Positions 1 through 8,936 of a stretch of DNA of 64,000 nt are shown in pieces. The notes beneath the pieces are model-generated. The model made no database searches, was not told where the DNA came from, and saw only the letters and a list, made by a program, of their open reading frames with translations. Source of the DNA: Flavihumibacter cheonanensis (GTDB taxonomy: Bacteria; Bacteroidota; Bacteroidia; Chitinophagales; Chitinophagaceae); NCBI RefSeq assembly GCF_022352215.1, contig NZ_JAKRWF010000004.1, forward strand, positions 62,001 through 126,000, written 5' to 3'. Each line of letters starts with the position of its first letter. Position 1 is the first letter of the stretch. Position numbers and translations under genes: made by a program.

Positions 1-2083
1 TGCGTTTAAAGTTGAGAAATACGAACACAGTTATCCGCATTGCTGGAGAACAGATAAGCCGGTATTGTATTACCCGCTGGATGCCTGGTTCATTCGTACC
101 ACAGCGGTAAAAGACCGGATGGTGGAATTGAATAAAACCATCAACTGGAAGCCCAAGGCAACCGGTGAAGGCAGATTTGGCAACTGGCTGGAGAATATGG
201 TGGACTGGAATCTGAGCAGATCCCGGTATTGGGGAACACCTCTTCCGATCTGGAGAACAGCAGATGGAAAGGAAGAAAAATGCATTGGATCCATTGCTGA
301 GTTAAATGCGGAAATCCGTAAGGCAAATGAAGTGCTGGGTGGAGATATCAATAAACATTATTTGCACGATGGCATCCTTGATTTGCATAAACCCTATGTG
401 GATGAAGTGGTGCTGGTAAATGAAAGCGGTCAGCCTATGCATCGGGAACCGGATTTGATTGATGTGTGGTTTGATAGTGGTGCAATGCCTTATGCACAAT
501 GGGGACTGGACCAGGAGAAGCTGAAAGCAGGAGCAGAGCAGCCCTTCAATGCACCCTTTGAGCAGAATTATCCGGCTGATTTCATTGCAGAAGGCGTGGA
601 CCAGACCCGTGGCTGGTTTTATACCTTACATGCATTAGGCGTATTGTTGTATGATAGCGTTGCCTACAAAACAGTAGTGTCGAATGGATTGGTACTAGAC
701 AAGAATGGCAATAAGATGAGTAAGCGCCTGGGCAATGTGGTGGATCCTTTCAAGACCATTGAAACCTTTGGCGCGGATGCTACCAGGTGGTACCTGATCA
801 CCAATGCATCCCCCTGGGATAGTTTGAAATTTGACCTGGAGGGTATCCGCGAAGTGCAGCGGAAGTTCTTTGGTACCTTATATAATACCTACCAGTTTTT
901 TGTACTCTATGCGAATGTGGACGGATTTGCTTTCAAGGAAGCTTCCATCCCATTGGAAGAACGCCCTGAAATTGACCGCTGGATACTGTCGTCTTTGAAT
1001 ACACTGGTGAAGGAAGTGACTGCGGCATTTGATGATTATGAACCCACCCAGGCTGGACGACTCATTGAAGATTTTGTGGATGAGCAGTTGAGCAACTGGT
1101 ATGTGCGTTTGTGCAGACGCCGGTTCTGGAAAGGTGATTACAGCCAGGATAAAATAGCTGCCTATCAGACCTTATATGAATGCCTTGAGACCATCGCAAG
1201 GCTGATGGCACCGGTATCGCCCTTTTTTGCAGACTGGTTGTTCAGCAACCTGAATGAGGTAACGGGTCGTCTAAATGGAGAATCTGTTCATCATGTATTG
1301 TATCCAAAGGCTGATGAAAGCCGGATTGACCAAAGCCTGGAAGAGCGGATGAAACTAGCCCAGGATGCCTCTTCTCTGGTATTAGGTTTGCGGAAAAAAG
1401 TGAATATCAAGGTACGGCAACCCTTGCAGAAAGTGCTAATCCCGGTATTGAACCCGGCGATGAAAGAACAGTTACTGAAAGTGGAAGACCTGATCAAGTC
1501 GGAAGTGAATGTGAAAGAACTGCAGTACCTGACCGATGCGGAAGGATTCATTAAAAAGAAAATCAAGCCGGATTTCAAGGCGCTGGGTAAGCGGGTAGGG
1601 GCAAAAATGAAGGCTGTATCGGCCGCCATTCAGGCCTTTGATCAGGAAGCCATTTCAAAGCTTGAAAAAGAAGGATCATATTCTTTGGAAATTGATAGCG
1701 AACCCTTAATATTACAAATCCATGAGGTGGAAATATCCAGCGAGGATATTCCGGGCTGGCTGGTAAGCTCAAAAGGAGCACTGACAGTGGCCCTGGACGT
1801 GACAGTGACACCGGAACTGGAGCAGGAAGGCAATGCACGCGAGCTGGTGAACAGAATCCAGAAGATCCGTAAGGACAATGGATATGAACTCACTGACCGG
1901 ATTGCTATCAGGCTGGCAGGAATTGGAAGTCTGGCGGATTCGGTTAAGCAATTTGCCAACTACATTAAAACAGAGGTTTTGGCGGATGAGCTCGAATTAG
2001 TAGATCAGCTAAACGAGGGCATTCCTGTGGAGGTGAATGAACAGGAGGTCAAAGTTTGGGTGAATAAACTAAGCAGATCCTGA
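1..2083 (+). CDS. ileS: Isoleucyl-tRNA synthetase, 3' part (5' end outside window)
   Basis: Class I aminoacyl-tRNA synthetase that charges tRNA-Ile in the cytoplasm. The frame is open from base 2, so the N-terminal HIGH motif lies upstream of the window. Seen here are the WNLSRSRYWGTPLPIW segment, the DVWFDSGAMPYAQWG segment, the KMSKR loop (bases 713-727) and the anticodon-binding domain. The C-terminus ends in a soluble domain (ELVNRIQKIRKDNGYE) and has no Cys-rich zinc finger. That fits the eukaryote-like IleRS2 type, whose members are often poorly sensitive to mupirocin; this subtype call is inference. The stop is TGA at 2081-2083. The next gene starts 40 nt downstream on the same strand. 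Confidence 0.96.
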   Translation, partial: AFKVEKYEHSYPHCWRTDKPVLYYPLDAWFIRTTAVKDRMVELNKTINWKPKATGEGRFGNWLENMVDWNLSRSRYWGTPLPIWRTADGKEEKCIGSIAELNAEIRKANEVLGGDINKHYLHDGILDLHKPYVDEVVLVNESGQPMHREPDLIDVWFDSGAMPYAQWGLDQEKLKAGAEQPFNAPFEQNYPADFIAEGVDQTRGWFYTLHALGVLLYDSVAYKTVVSNGLVLDKNGNKMSKRLGNVVDPFKTIETFGADATRWYLITNASPWDSLKFDLEGIREVQRKFFGTLYNTYQFFVLYANVDGFAFKEASIPLEERPEIDRWILSSLNTLVKEVTAAFDDYEPTQAGRLIEDFVDEQLSNWYVRLCRRRFWKGDYSQDKIAAYQTLYECLETIARLMAPVSPFFADWLFSNLNEVTGRLNGESVHHVLYPKADESRIDQSLEERMKLAQDASSLVLGLRKKVNIKVRQPLQKVLIPVLNPAMKEQLLKVEDLIKSEVNVKELQYLTDAEGFIKKKIKPDFKALGKRVGAKMKAVSAAIQAFDQEAISKLEKEGSYSLEIDSEPLILQIHEVEISSEDIPGWLVSSKGALTVALDVTVTPELEQEGNARELVNRIQKIRKDNGYELTDRIAIRLAGIGSLADSVKQFANYIKTEVLADELELVDQLNEGIPVEVNEQEVKVWVNKLSRS

Positions 2084-2123
2084 CATATAAATAGGACATT
2101 GATCACCGGAAAAAGGAATATTT

Positions 2124-3227
2124 ATGGCAACCAACAAAAAAGCACCGGCTGGTAAAGCAGCCGGATCAGCGAAAAAAGTTGCACCGGCAAAATCGGCAGC
2201 AGGCAGTAAAGCGGCTACCAAGGCTGCCCCTGCGAAGAAAGCAGCAGCCAAACCGGCTCCCGCAAAAAAAGCAGCTCCTGCTGCAAAGGCTCCTGCGAAA
2301 CCAGCGGCCAAACCAGCGGCAAAAGCACCTGTTAAGGCAGCTCCAAAAGCAGCTCCTGCGAAAGCGGCCCCTAAAGCTGCTCCGAAACCAGCGGCTGCCA
2401 AAGCAGCTCCCGCAAAACCTGCACCTGCCAAAGCGCCAGCAGCGAAAGCTACGGCTCCTGCGAAAGCACCAGCCGCCAAAAATCCAGAACCACCAGTAAA
2501 AGCTGATAAAGCTAAAAAGGCAGAACCTATCAAACAACCAGAAGCTCCCAAACAGGAAAAAGCATCGACAGCACCAGCAAAAAGCACCAGTTCCAAATCA
2601 GAAGGAAAAGGTAAAAAACCAGTGGTTAAAACAATCCGACAACCAATCGGGAAGCCATCTGTTATGAAACCGGCATCGGTGAAGGATGATTCAAAACAAA
2701 CGACCCCGATCCCTATTAAAAAACCGGCTCCACCTCCAGAAAAAAGACCGACCAAGTGGGTGGTGCCAGAAATAAAAACTAAAACCGTGAAGCCGTACAA
2801 TCCTGATTTTACCAAGAGTGTGTTGGATCAGGAGGCTCCAATTCAAACCGGACCTACTATGCGATACAGTGATGCAGAATTAGCAGAGTTCAGAGAGTTG
2901 ATTAACAAAAAACTGGACGCCGCAAAAAAAGAGCTGGCTTACCTACAGGGATTGATCACCCGTAAAGATGAAATGGGTGGTGATGAAAGTGAAAGCCGTT
3001 ATATGACCATGGAAGATGGGAGTGTGAGTATGGAGCGTGAGCAACTGGCACAAATGGCCAGCAGACAGATCACCTTCATTGATCACCTCGAAAAAGCGTT
3101 GATGCGCATCGAGAATAAAACCTATGGTATTTGCCGGGTTACCGGAAAGCTGATTGATAAAGCGCGTTTACGGGCTGTTCCACATGCGACGCTGAGTATT
3201 GAAGCGAAGAATACGATGAATAAGTGA
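2124..3227 (+). CDS. TraR/DksA-like protein with Lys/Ala/Pro-rich histone-H1-like N-terminal tail
   Basis: 367 aa in two parts. Residues 4 to about 120 are almost entirely Ala, Lys and Pro in AAKPA/APAKAA-type repeats, like bacterial histone-H1-like tails. A charged linker follows. Residues about 243-367 resemble TraR/DksA: a coiled coil (ELINKKLDAAKKELAYLQ) and then a zinc-finger-like end (YGICRVTGKLIDKARLRAVPHATL). Only one of the four zinc-binding cysteines remains (Cys337; Thr340 and Ser residues occupy the others), so the finger is probably metal-free. DksA relatives bind in the RNA polymerase secondary channel; the tail could bind DNA. Function is inferred. The stop codon TGA lies inside a heptamer repeat tract. 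Confidence 0.85.
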   Translation: MATNKKAPAGKAAGSAKKVAPAKSAAGSKAATKAAPAKKAAAKPAPAKKAAPAAKAPAKPAAKPAAKAPVKAAPKAAPAKAAPKAAPKPAAAKAAPAKPAPAKAPAAKATAPAKAPAAKNPEPPVKADKAKKAEPIKQPEAPKQEKASTAPAKSTSSKSEGKGKKPVVKTIRQPIGKPSVMKPASVKDDSKQTTPIPIKKPAPPPEKRPTKWVVPEIKTKTVKPYNPDFTKSVLDQEAPIQTGPTMRYSDAELAEFRELINKKLDAAKKELAYLQGLITRKDEMGGDESESRYMTMEDGSVSMEREQLAQMASRQITFIDHLEKALMRIENKTYGICRVTGKLIDKARLRAVPHATLSIEAKNTMNK

Positions 3228-3282
3228 TAAGTGAAACGTGAGACGTCAGACGTCAGAAGTGAGAAAAGATGTTAGAAGTGGG
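3222..3282. repeat. Degenerate heptanucleotide tract 1 (GTGANNN units)
   Basis: Six consecutive 7-bp units in register (GTGATAA, GTGAAAC, GTGAGAC, GTCAGAC, GTCAGAA, GTGAGAA), then a break and one more partial unit. The first unit contains the TGA stop codon of the DksA-like gene. The same unit type recurs at 26773, 46023, 48678 and 53937. Confidence 0.6.
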
Positions 3283-3312
3283 AGCTACTACAAGGTGGCT
3301 CCCTAATTTTTT
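3280..3312 (+). terminator. Rho-independent terminator of the DksA-like gene
   Basis: GGGAGC (3280-3285) pairs with GCTCCC (3298-3303), extended by a few inner pairs to about 9 bp. It is followed by TAATTTTTT. It lies 53 nt after the DksA-like stop and just before the convergent oxidoreductase stop. Confidence 0.75.
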
Positions 3313-3327
3313 ATAGCAGTATAACTA

Positions 3328-4434
3328 TCAATAACGAATAGGTTCTTTTTGGCCGGATGCGGCGGCTTTGTAGATGGCATCAATGATGACCAGGTCTTTC
3401 CAGCCTTCTAGGCCATCTACCGGTACCAATGGTTTTTTATTTTCAAGCAGAATGGCGGCCATCTCCTCCATCTGCGTGGTTTGATGCGCTACATGCGGAT
3501 GATTCAATTCACCCTGGTGTGTTCTTCCTTTAATAGGGCCATATCCGGATGCGGGATAGAGTTCCGCGAAGCCTTTTTCTCCATTCAGAAAAAATCGATC
3601 CAGGTTATTCATGTTATACGTGGATAAACAGGAAGCTACTGCACCTCCGGGAAAACCCATCTGAAACTGAATGGTTTCATCTACCCCCTCTTTAAAGAGT
3701 GTTGGATTGGTTTTGGTTTCCTGCGCTGTTACCCAAATTGGATCTTCACCCACCATATAACGGGCTCCATTAACCGAATAAATACCGATGTCCATCATCG
3801 CGCCTCCTCCAGCCAATTCTTTGTTGAGTCGCCATTGACTTGGATTCCCGATACGGAAACCACTGAGTCCCTGAAAAAAAAGAATTTTGCCAAAATTTCC
3901 ATTGATACGCTGCTGAATGATATCTACCGTATTGGCTTCAAAATGCATGCGATAACCCACCAGTAATTGTTTGCCGGCTTTTTTGCAGGCTTCCACCATT
4001 TCTTTTCCCTGCCTGGCATTGAGAGCCATTGGCTTTTCGCAGATCACGTGCTTGCCGGCAGCAGCAACCCGCAGCGCCTGGGGATGGTGCAACGCATTTG
4101 GTGTCAGGATGTAGACGGCATCAATTTCAGGATTGTTTTTGATGGCATCGAAATTTTCGTAGTTGTAACAGTTTTTGGTGGATACATTGTATTTCTGCTG
4201 CCAGGACTTCAGCTTCTCCGGTGTGCCACTTATGAGTCCTGTGATCCTGGCCTTTTTGCTGGCCTGCATGGCTTCAGCAACCCGCGTTGCATAACCTCCC
4301 AATCCCATCAGGGCAACTTTTAAAACAGGTCCTTCGTAAGGACTGGCACAGGAAGGAAAAGCCAGCTCCGATAATACCGGCATAGCCAGAAAAGGAGCGG
4401 TCAGTTTGCTGATGAATTGGCGGCGGTTTGTCAT
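3328..4434 (-). CDS. Gfo/Idh/MocA family oxidoreductase with Tat-like signal
   Basis: NAD(P)-dependent sugar or inositol dehydrogenase-type protein of 368 aa from the ATG at 4434 (a TTG three codons upstream is less likely). The N-terminus TNRRQFISKLTAPFLAM carries a twin-arginine-type signal, so the enzyme is probably exported folded with its cofactor. A Rossmann fold follows (ALMGLGGYATRVAEAM) and then the family's EKPMALNARQG motif that binds nicotinamide and substrate. The C-terminal half has the usual open beta-sheet pattern (GGAMMDIGIYSVNGARYM). It is last in a minus-strand run after the ABC exporter and S9 peptidase, but a strong hairpin precedes it, so it may be transcribed separately. 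The substrate cannot be told. Confidence 0.9.
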   Translation of the reverse strand: MTNRRQFISKLTAPFLAMPVLSELAFPSCASPYEGPVLKVALMGLGGYATRVAEAMQASKKARITGLISGTPEKLKSWQQKYNVSTKNCYNYENFDAIKNNPEIDAVYILTPNALHHPQALRVAAAGKHVICEKPMALNARQGKEMVEACKKAGKQLLVGYRMHFEANTVDIIQQRINGNFGKILFFQGLSGFRIGNPSQWRLNKELAGGGAMMDIGIYSVNGARYMVGEDPIWVTAQETKTNPTLFKEGVDETIQFQMGFPGGAVASCLSTYNMNNLDRFFLNGEKGFAELYPASGYGPIKGRTHQGELNHPHVAHQTTQMEEMAAILLENKKPLVPVDGLEGWKDLVIIDAIYKAAASGQKEPIRY

Positions 4435-4441
4435 AAAAATC

Positions 4442-4476
4442 AAAGAGGTGTAGTATCTAAGTTACTACACCTCTTT
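4442..4476 (-). terminator. Perfect 14-bp hairpin between S9 peptidase and oxidoreductase genes
   Basis: AAAGAGGTGTAGTA (4442-4455) and its exact complement TACTACACCTCTTT (4463-4476) enclose a 7-nt loop. Read on the minus strand it follows the peptidase stop (4511) by 34 nt and is followed by GATTTTT, then the oxidoreductase ATG at 4434. It is most likely a terminator or attenuator within the gene run, and it also forms the immediate leader of the oxidoreductase gene. Confidence 0.65.
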
Positions 4477-4510
4477 GAGAAGTCATTAAGCCTTGTTGAA
4501 ATCGTACTTT

Positions 4511-6622
4511 TTAAAATGCCTTGCGCTCTGTTTTTTTCCAGAAGACCTCCGGAATCGGCTTGTTCAGCAGGTGCTTATAAAAGAAGCTGGCATTCTCGGA
4601 AACCAGGTGCTCGCGCTTGGCGCGTACATTGGCACCAATGCCATGCCGCTCATTCGGATAGATCATCATCTCGAAGGGCTTGCCCAGGTCCTGCAGTTTG
4701 TTAATCAGCTGCACGCTGTTCTGCATGTGTACGTTATCATCGGTTGTACCATGTACAATGCGAAGGGTACCCTTTAAACGATCTGCATAGGTCATTACAG
4801 AAGTGGCTTTATACCCCTCAGGGTTTTCTGCCGGGGTATCCATAAAGCGCTCAGTATAATGGGTGTCGTACAAACTCCAATCGGTTACTGAGGCGTTGGC
4901 AATACCGTGGGTGAAATAATCCGAACCATAGGTTAGGGCCATGGCAGTCATATACCCTCCAAAACTGCCTCCAGTGATACCAATCCTGTCACCTGCAACC
5001 CAGGGCTGTTTGCGCAACCAGCCTGCAGCACTCATATAGTCTTCAATTTCGTATTTACCCAACTGGCGGTGAATGAAGTTCATCCCCTTTTTACCAAAAT
5101 GACCACTGCTGCGGTTATCAATGGCAACCTGTACCAGTCCTTCCTGGGCCCACCAAATTTCGGTTGGGCTTGCACGATAGGTATCATACACCGTTCCAGC
5201 ATTCGGACCGCCATAAATATTAATGATGACAGGATATTTTTTTGCAGGGTCAAATCCAATCGGATAGGTAATCAATACAGGTAAATCAAACAATCCATCC
5301 GCAGACTTTACCCGAACCAGTTCTCTTTTCGGTTGTGCATACATGTCAGCACCTTTCCCTTTGGCTGTTCCCAGTTCACGAATAACCTTTCCTTTCATGT
5401 CTGCCAACACCATTGTAGGCGGAGTTTGCAGATTGGAATAAGTTGTGATATAGTATTTGTTATCAGGAGAAAGGATCATACCGCGGAAGGTGTAATCGCC
5501 AAAAGAATGCCGCTGCATGTTTTTACCATCCATACCAACGCTGTACAGATCTGTGCGGGCACTGTTTTCCTTACGTGCATCAAAATAGATGCGTTTGGCT
5601 TTTTCATCAATTTTGTGAATCGCGCCTACTGTAAAATCACCGGAGGTAAGCGTTGCCAGCCTTTTACCACTCATATCGTGCAGGTAAAAATGTTTCCATC
5701 CACTGGCATCGCTGCGAAGGATAAAGCCTTTACCGGAGGGCAGGAATTCAAAGCGGTCGGTATCATCCAGGTCAATCCAGGTCTTTTGGGTTTCCTCATA
5801 CACCAACGCTTTTTCTCCGGAATTCAGCGCCACATTATAGACTTTCAGCTGATCCTGTCCACGGTTCATCCAGGAGATCCAGAGTTGTCCGGCCGGTGTC
5901 CATACAGGCGTGCCAAAATACTGGTCGTCTTTTTCATTGAAATCAGCCCAGGTGGTAGTACCTGTTTCAACATTTACAATACCAATCCGCACATCCGGAT
6001 TTTTATCACCCGGTTTTGGATACCGGTTGTTTTCCAGGTACCCGTGCTGGCCATCGGCCACATAAATCGGGAAGACAGGCATACCACTTTCATCGAATCG
6101 CATAAAGGCGAGATGTTTACCATCTTCGCTCCACCAGAATGCTTTGTAGCGGGAAGCACGACCCAGGATTTCTTCAAAATAGATCCAGGAAGCATATCCA
6201 TTCAGTACAGAATCGTTCCCGTCTTTGGTGAGTTGAATTTCTTTTTTGGTAGCAATCTCCTGGATATACAGGTTGTTGTCCTTTTTCGTGTAAGCAAAAT
6301 ACTTTCCATCCGGAGAAGTAGTTTGGTTACGGGCACCCATAACCGCAATCGCAGGTACCGCCGGAGCTGGTTTTTCAGCCGGGGGAGGAGTATAGGCTTC
6401 TGCCACTCCGCTGATCGCATTCACCTTTACTGTTTGGCGAACATTGTTTTCGGTACGCGTTTCCAGGTAATGTTTTCCATCGAGCCATTTGCTAACCATG
6501 GGCAGGGGCTGCATCATATTGGTAGGTGCCCCTTTGAATGCCTGCTCATAACTTACGGGTTGCTGTGCCTGCGCAAGGCTCAATCCCCCCAAAAGGCATA
6601 AGCCAAGGAAAAATTGTCTCAT
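4511..6622 (-). CDS. S9 family peptidase, dipeptidyl peptidase IV type
   Basis: Secreted prolyl-dipeptidase-like serine peptidase of 703 aa. A signal peptide (residues 1-19, ending LAQAQ) leads to the periplasm or cell surface. Residues about 90-430 form the DPP IV beta-propeller. They include the double-Glu motif (E150-E151 in YFEEILGR) that in DPP IV holds the substrate N-terminus. The C-terminal alpha/beta hydrolase has Ser553 in GGSFGGYM, Asp628 in HGTTDDNVH and His660 in NERHGIG as the catalytic triad. Length is normal for bacterial DPP IV. A TAnnTTTG promoter element overlaps the stop codon of the upstream exporter gene. Release of Xaa-Pro dipeptides during peptide scavenging is the likely role. 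Confidence 0.95.
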   Translation of the reverse strand: MRQFFLGLCLLGGLSLAQAQQPVSYEQAFKGAPTNMMQPLPMVSKWLDGKHYLETRTENNVRQTVKVNAISGVAEAYTPPPAEKPAPAVPAIAVMGARNQTTSPDGKYFAYTKKDNNLYIQEIATKKEIQLTKDGNDSVLNGYASWIYFEEILGRASRYKAFWWSEDGKHLAFMRFDESGMPVFPIYVADGQHGYLENNRYPKPGDKNPDVRIGIVNVETGTTTWADFNEKDDQYFGTPVWTPAGQLWISWMNRGQDQLKVYNVALNSGEKALVYEETQKTWIDLDDTDRFEFLPSGKGFILRSDASGWKHFYLHDMSGKRLATLTSGDFTVGAIHKIDEKAKRIYFDARKENSARTDLYSVGMDGKNMQRHSFGDYTFRGMILSPDNKYYITTYSNLQTPPTMVLADMKGKVIRELGTAKGKGADMYAQPKRELVRVKSADGLFDLPVLITYPIGFDPAKKYPVIINIYGGPNAGTVYDTYRASPTEIWWAQEGLVQVAIDNRSSGHFGKKGMNFIHRQLGKYEIEDYMSAAGWLRKQPWVAGDRIGITGGSFGGYMTAMALTYGSDYFTHGIANASVTDWSLYDTHYTERFMDTPAENPEGYKATSVMTYADRLKGTLRIVHGTTDDNVHMQNSVQLINKLQDLGKPFEMMIYPNERHGIGANVRAKREHLVSENASFFYKHLLNKPIPEVFWKKTERKAF

Positions 6623-6642
6623 GTGTTTGTATTTGTATGATT

Positions 6643-6650
6643 CAAATTTA
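6643..6650 (-). promoter_or_regulatory. Candidate Bacteroidota promoter for the S9 peptidase gene
   Basis: On the minus strand TAAATTTG matches the -7 consensus TAnnTTTG, 20 nt before the ATG. A TTG (plus-strand CAA at 6672-6674) sits 21 nt further upstream, in the -33 position. It overlaps the stop codon of the exporter gene. Confidence 0.5.
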
Positions 6651-8468
6651 TTTGACCTCCTGCATATCCACCAACCGCTTATAAAATCCCTGTTGAGCTA
6701 AGAGACTTTCGTGGTTGCCTCTTTCCACGATGCGGCCTTTCTGCAAAACGATGATCTCATCCGCATGGCGGATGGTACTGAGGCGGTGGGCGATCACAAT
6801 ACTGGTGCGATGTTGCATCATATTATCAATCGCGTCCTGTACCAGGCGTTCACTTTCTGTATCGAGAGAGCTGGTGGCTTCATCCAGTATGAGGATGGGT
6901 GGATTTTTCAATACTGCCCGGGCAATGGTGAGTCGCTGACGTTCACCACCACTGAGTTTGCTGCCGCGATCTCCAATATTGGTCTCATAACCGGCTTCTT
7001 TCTGTGTGATAAAACTATGGGCATTGGCAACTTTCGCTGCCTGTTCTATAGCTGCCTGGTCTGCATCCGGCATACCCAGGGCAATATTGGCAGATATAGT
7101 ATCATTAAACAGGATCGGCTCCTGGGTTACGATGCTTAACTGATCGCGTATGGATGACAGTGAGTATTCCTTGATGTTTACGCCATCTATCAGAATTTCT
7201 CCTTTGGTTACATCATGAAAGCGGGGTACCAGGTCGGCAAGGGTGGATTTACCTGAACCGGAAGATCCAACGAGTGCAATTGTTTTTCCTTTTTCGATTA
7301 CGAGATTGATATCCTCCAAAATCGAAGCTTCTTCATAAGCGAATGACACATTCCTAAACTCAATGCTATGGTTAAACGAAGAAAGTGTTTTCGGTGCAAT
7401 GGCTTCTTCCACTTTAACCGGGGCGTTGATTACTTCTTCAATCCGCTCAATGGCGGCTGTTCCTCTCTGAACATTGTAGAAGGCATTGGAGAAAGCCTTG
7501 GAAGGATTGATTATCTGAGTAAAGAAAACGATATACGTAATGAAACCGGCAGCATCGAGTCCGGCTTTGTTATTCAATACCAATTGTCCCCCAAACCAGA
7601 GGATCGCACACAATACCAGCACACCCAGGAACTCCGACATAGGCGATGCCAGATCGCGGCGAAAATTCATAGTATTGCGGATATGATTCAGGTGTTTGTT
7701 GATGCTGCCAAATTTGCCAGAGATCAGTTTTTCGGCATTAAAGGCTTTGATCACGCGCATGCCACCCAGGGTTTCATCCAGTACACTTAACAACAATCCC
7801 TGTTGCACCTGGGCCTGGTTGGATTGCTTTTTTAAGGTGCGACTCACACGGCCGATCACAAATCCCATTACCGGTAATAATACTACAAGGAATAAGGACA
7901 ATTGCGGACTCAGAAAAATTAGCGAGCTGATGATCAGGATCAGGGTGAGAGGTTCCTTCACCAATACTTCCATCGCCCCGATAATACTCCATTCCACTTC
8001 ATTCACATCATTACTCATCCGGCTGATGATATCTCCTTTACGCTGTTCGGTAAAATAACCGATAGGCAGACTGAGGATCTTGGAATACAATTCACCGCGG
8101 AGTTTGGTCATCACATGATTACGCATGGGCGTGAGCATGCGCAATCCAAGGTAGAGAAAGAGGTTCTTGAAAAAGATGGAAACGATTACCGTAATACAGA
8201 TGGCAGCCAGGGCAGCAACCGGACCATTCTGATTGATTAGTTCACTGAGCTGGTATTTCAGCTGGTCGAGCACCGAAGAGGCTGTCCATTCAAAAACCGG
8301 CTTTTCAATCATCAGTTTTTCCAACCCAAAAAGCAGCTGCAGGAAGGGCGCCAGCATGGCCAGGGAAACCAGGGAAAAAACGATGGAGAGCAGGTTAAAC
8401 AGAAAATAGAGCGCGATATTGGCCTTTTTTTCTGCGAGGTATTTAAATACGAGCGAAAATTTCTTCAT
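6648..8468 (-). CDS. ABC transporter, fused permease/ATPase (MsbA-like)
   Basis: 606-aa half-transporter with an N-terminal six-helix ABC exporter domain (residues about 15-335) and a C-terminal ATPase. The ATPase has Walker A GSSGSGKST (Lys407), the signature LSGGERQRL (about 505), Walker B ILILDEATSSLD and the H-loop IVIAHRLST. It works as a homodimer in the inner membrane. The closest functional class is lipid A/lipid flippase MsbA or a multidrug exporter; the sequence alone does not decide. It is the first gene of the minus-strand run, divergent from rbfA, with its own -7 element 23 nt upstream. Confidence 0.92.
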   Translation of the reverse strand: MKKFSLVFKYLAEKKANIALYFLFNLLSIVFSLVSLAMLAPFLQLLFGLEKLMIEKPVFEWTASSVLDQLKYQLSELINQNGPVAALAAICITVIVSIFFKNLFLYLGLRMLTPMRNHVMTKLRGELYSKILSLPIGYFTEQRKGDIISRMSNDVNEVEWSIIGAMEVLVKEPLTLILIISSLIFLSPQLSLFLVVLLPVMGFVIGRVSRTLKKQSNQAQVQQGLLLSVLDETLGGMRVIKAFNAEKLISGKFGSINKHLNHIRNTMNFRRDLASPMSEFLGVLVLCAILWFGGQLVLNNKAGLDAAGFITYIVFFTQIINPSKAFSNAFYNVQRGTAAIERIEEVINAPVKVEEAIAPKTLSSFNHSIEFRNVSFAYEEASILEDINLVIEKGKTIALVGSSGSGKSTLADLVPRFHDVTKGEILIDGVNIKEYSLSSIRDQLSIVTQEPILFNDTISANIALGMPDADQAAIEQAAKVANAHSFITQKEAGYETNIGDRGSKLSGGERQRLTIARAVLKNPPILILDEATSSLDTESERLVQDAIDNMMQHRTSIVIAHRLSTIRHADEIIVLQKGRIVERGNHESLLAQQGFYKRLVDMQEVK

Positions 8469-8490
8469 TCTACCAATTAACTAGAAACTG

Positions 8491-8498
8491 CAAACCTA
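8491..8498 (-). promoter_or_regulatory. Candidate -7 promoter element for the ABC exporter gene
   Basis: The minus strand reads TAGGTTTG, an exact TAnnTTTG match, 22 nt before the exporter ATG in the divergent region shared with rbfA. I see no clear TTG at the -33 distance. Confidence 0.45.
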
Positions 8499-8563
8499 CG
8501 TCAATTTAGGGTGGGGCAGCTCCCGAATTCTTTGTTTCTTTGCAGTAACCAAGCAATTACCCC

Positions 8564-8926
8564 ATGCAAAAGGAGACAAAACGACAGAAGCAGGTAGCCG
8601 GTGAAATTCAGGGGGTGCTGAACCAGGTGTTTCAGCACCTGGGCCTTACCATGATTGATGGTGGCATGGTATCTATTTCATCCGTTAAAATGACCCCGGA
8701 TTTACTGGAGGCACGTATTTATATCAGCCTTTTTAAAGTGGCCGATCCAAAGGCTGCGATGAAAAAACTCGAAGATCGCGCCTGGGAAATCAAAAAGGAA
8801 CTGGCCGCAGCCATCAAAAACCAGGTTCGCCGGATCCCGGAGCTCCAATTCTATCTGGATGACACCCTGGACTATGTGTTCAAGATGGAAGAAGTTTTTG
8901 AAAAAATAAAGAAAGAAGAAAAGTAA
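8564..8926 (+). CDS. rbfA: 30S ribosome-binding factor A
   Basis: 120-aa KH-fold protein that binds immature 30S subunits and helps 16S rRNA 5'-end processing and cold adaptation. Recognised from KRQKQVAGEIQGVLNQVFQ at the N-terminus, the central VKMTPDLLEARIYISLF strand-helix region and RRIPELQFYLDDTLDYV near the end, at the usual length. It starts with ATG and is followed 10 nt later by the LolC-type permease gene, so the two are probably co-transcribed. Confidence 0.95.
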   Translation: MQKETKRQKQVAGEIQGVLNQVFQHLGLTMIDGGMVSISSVKMTPDLLEARIYISLFKVADPKAAMKKLEDRAWEIKKELAAAIKNQVRRIPELQFYLDDTLDYVFKMEEVFEKIKKEEK

Positions 8927-8936
8927 ACCCGACTCC

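Noticed and set aside
2069-2815. Gly/Ala-rich open frame opposite the DksA-like gene
   Set aside because: It is the complement of the Ala/Lys/Pro repeat region; low-complexity GC-rich repeats leave several frames open.
5333-6601. Long open frame (about 420 codons) on the plus strand antisense to the S9 peptidase gene
   Set aside because: It lies wholly opposite a clearly conserved gene and has no recognisable domain or signal. Its composition is that expected from the complementary frame.
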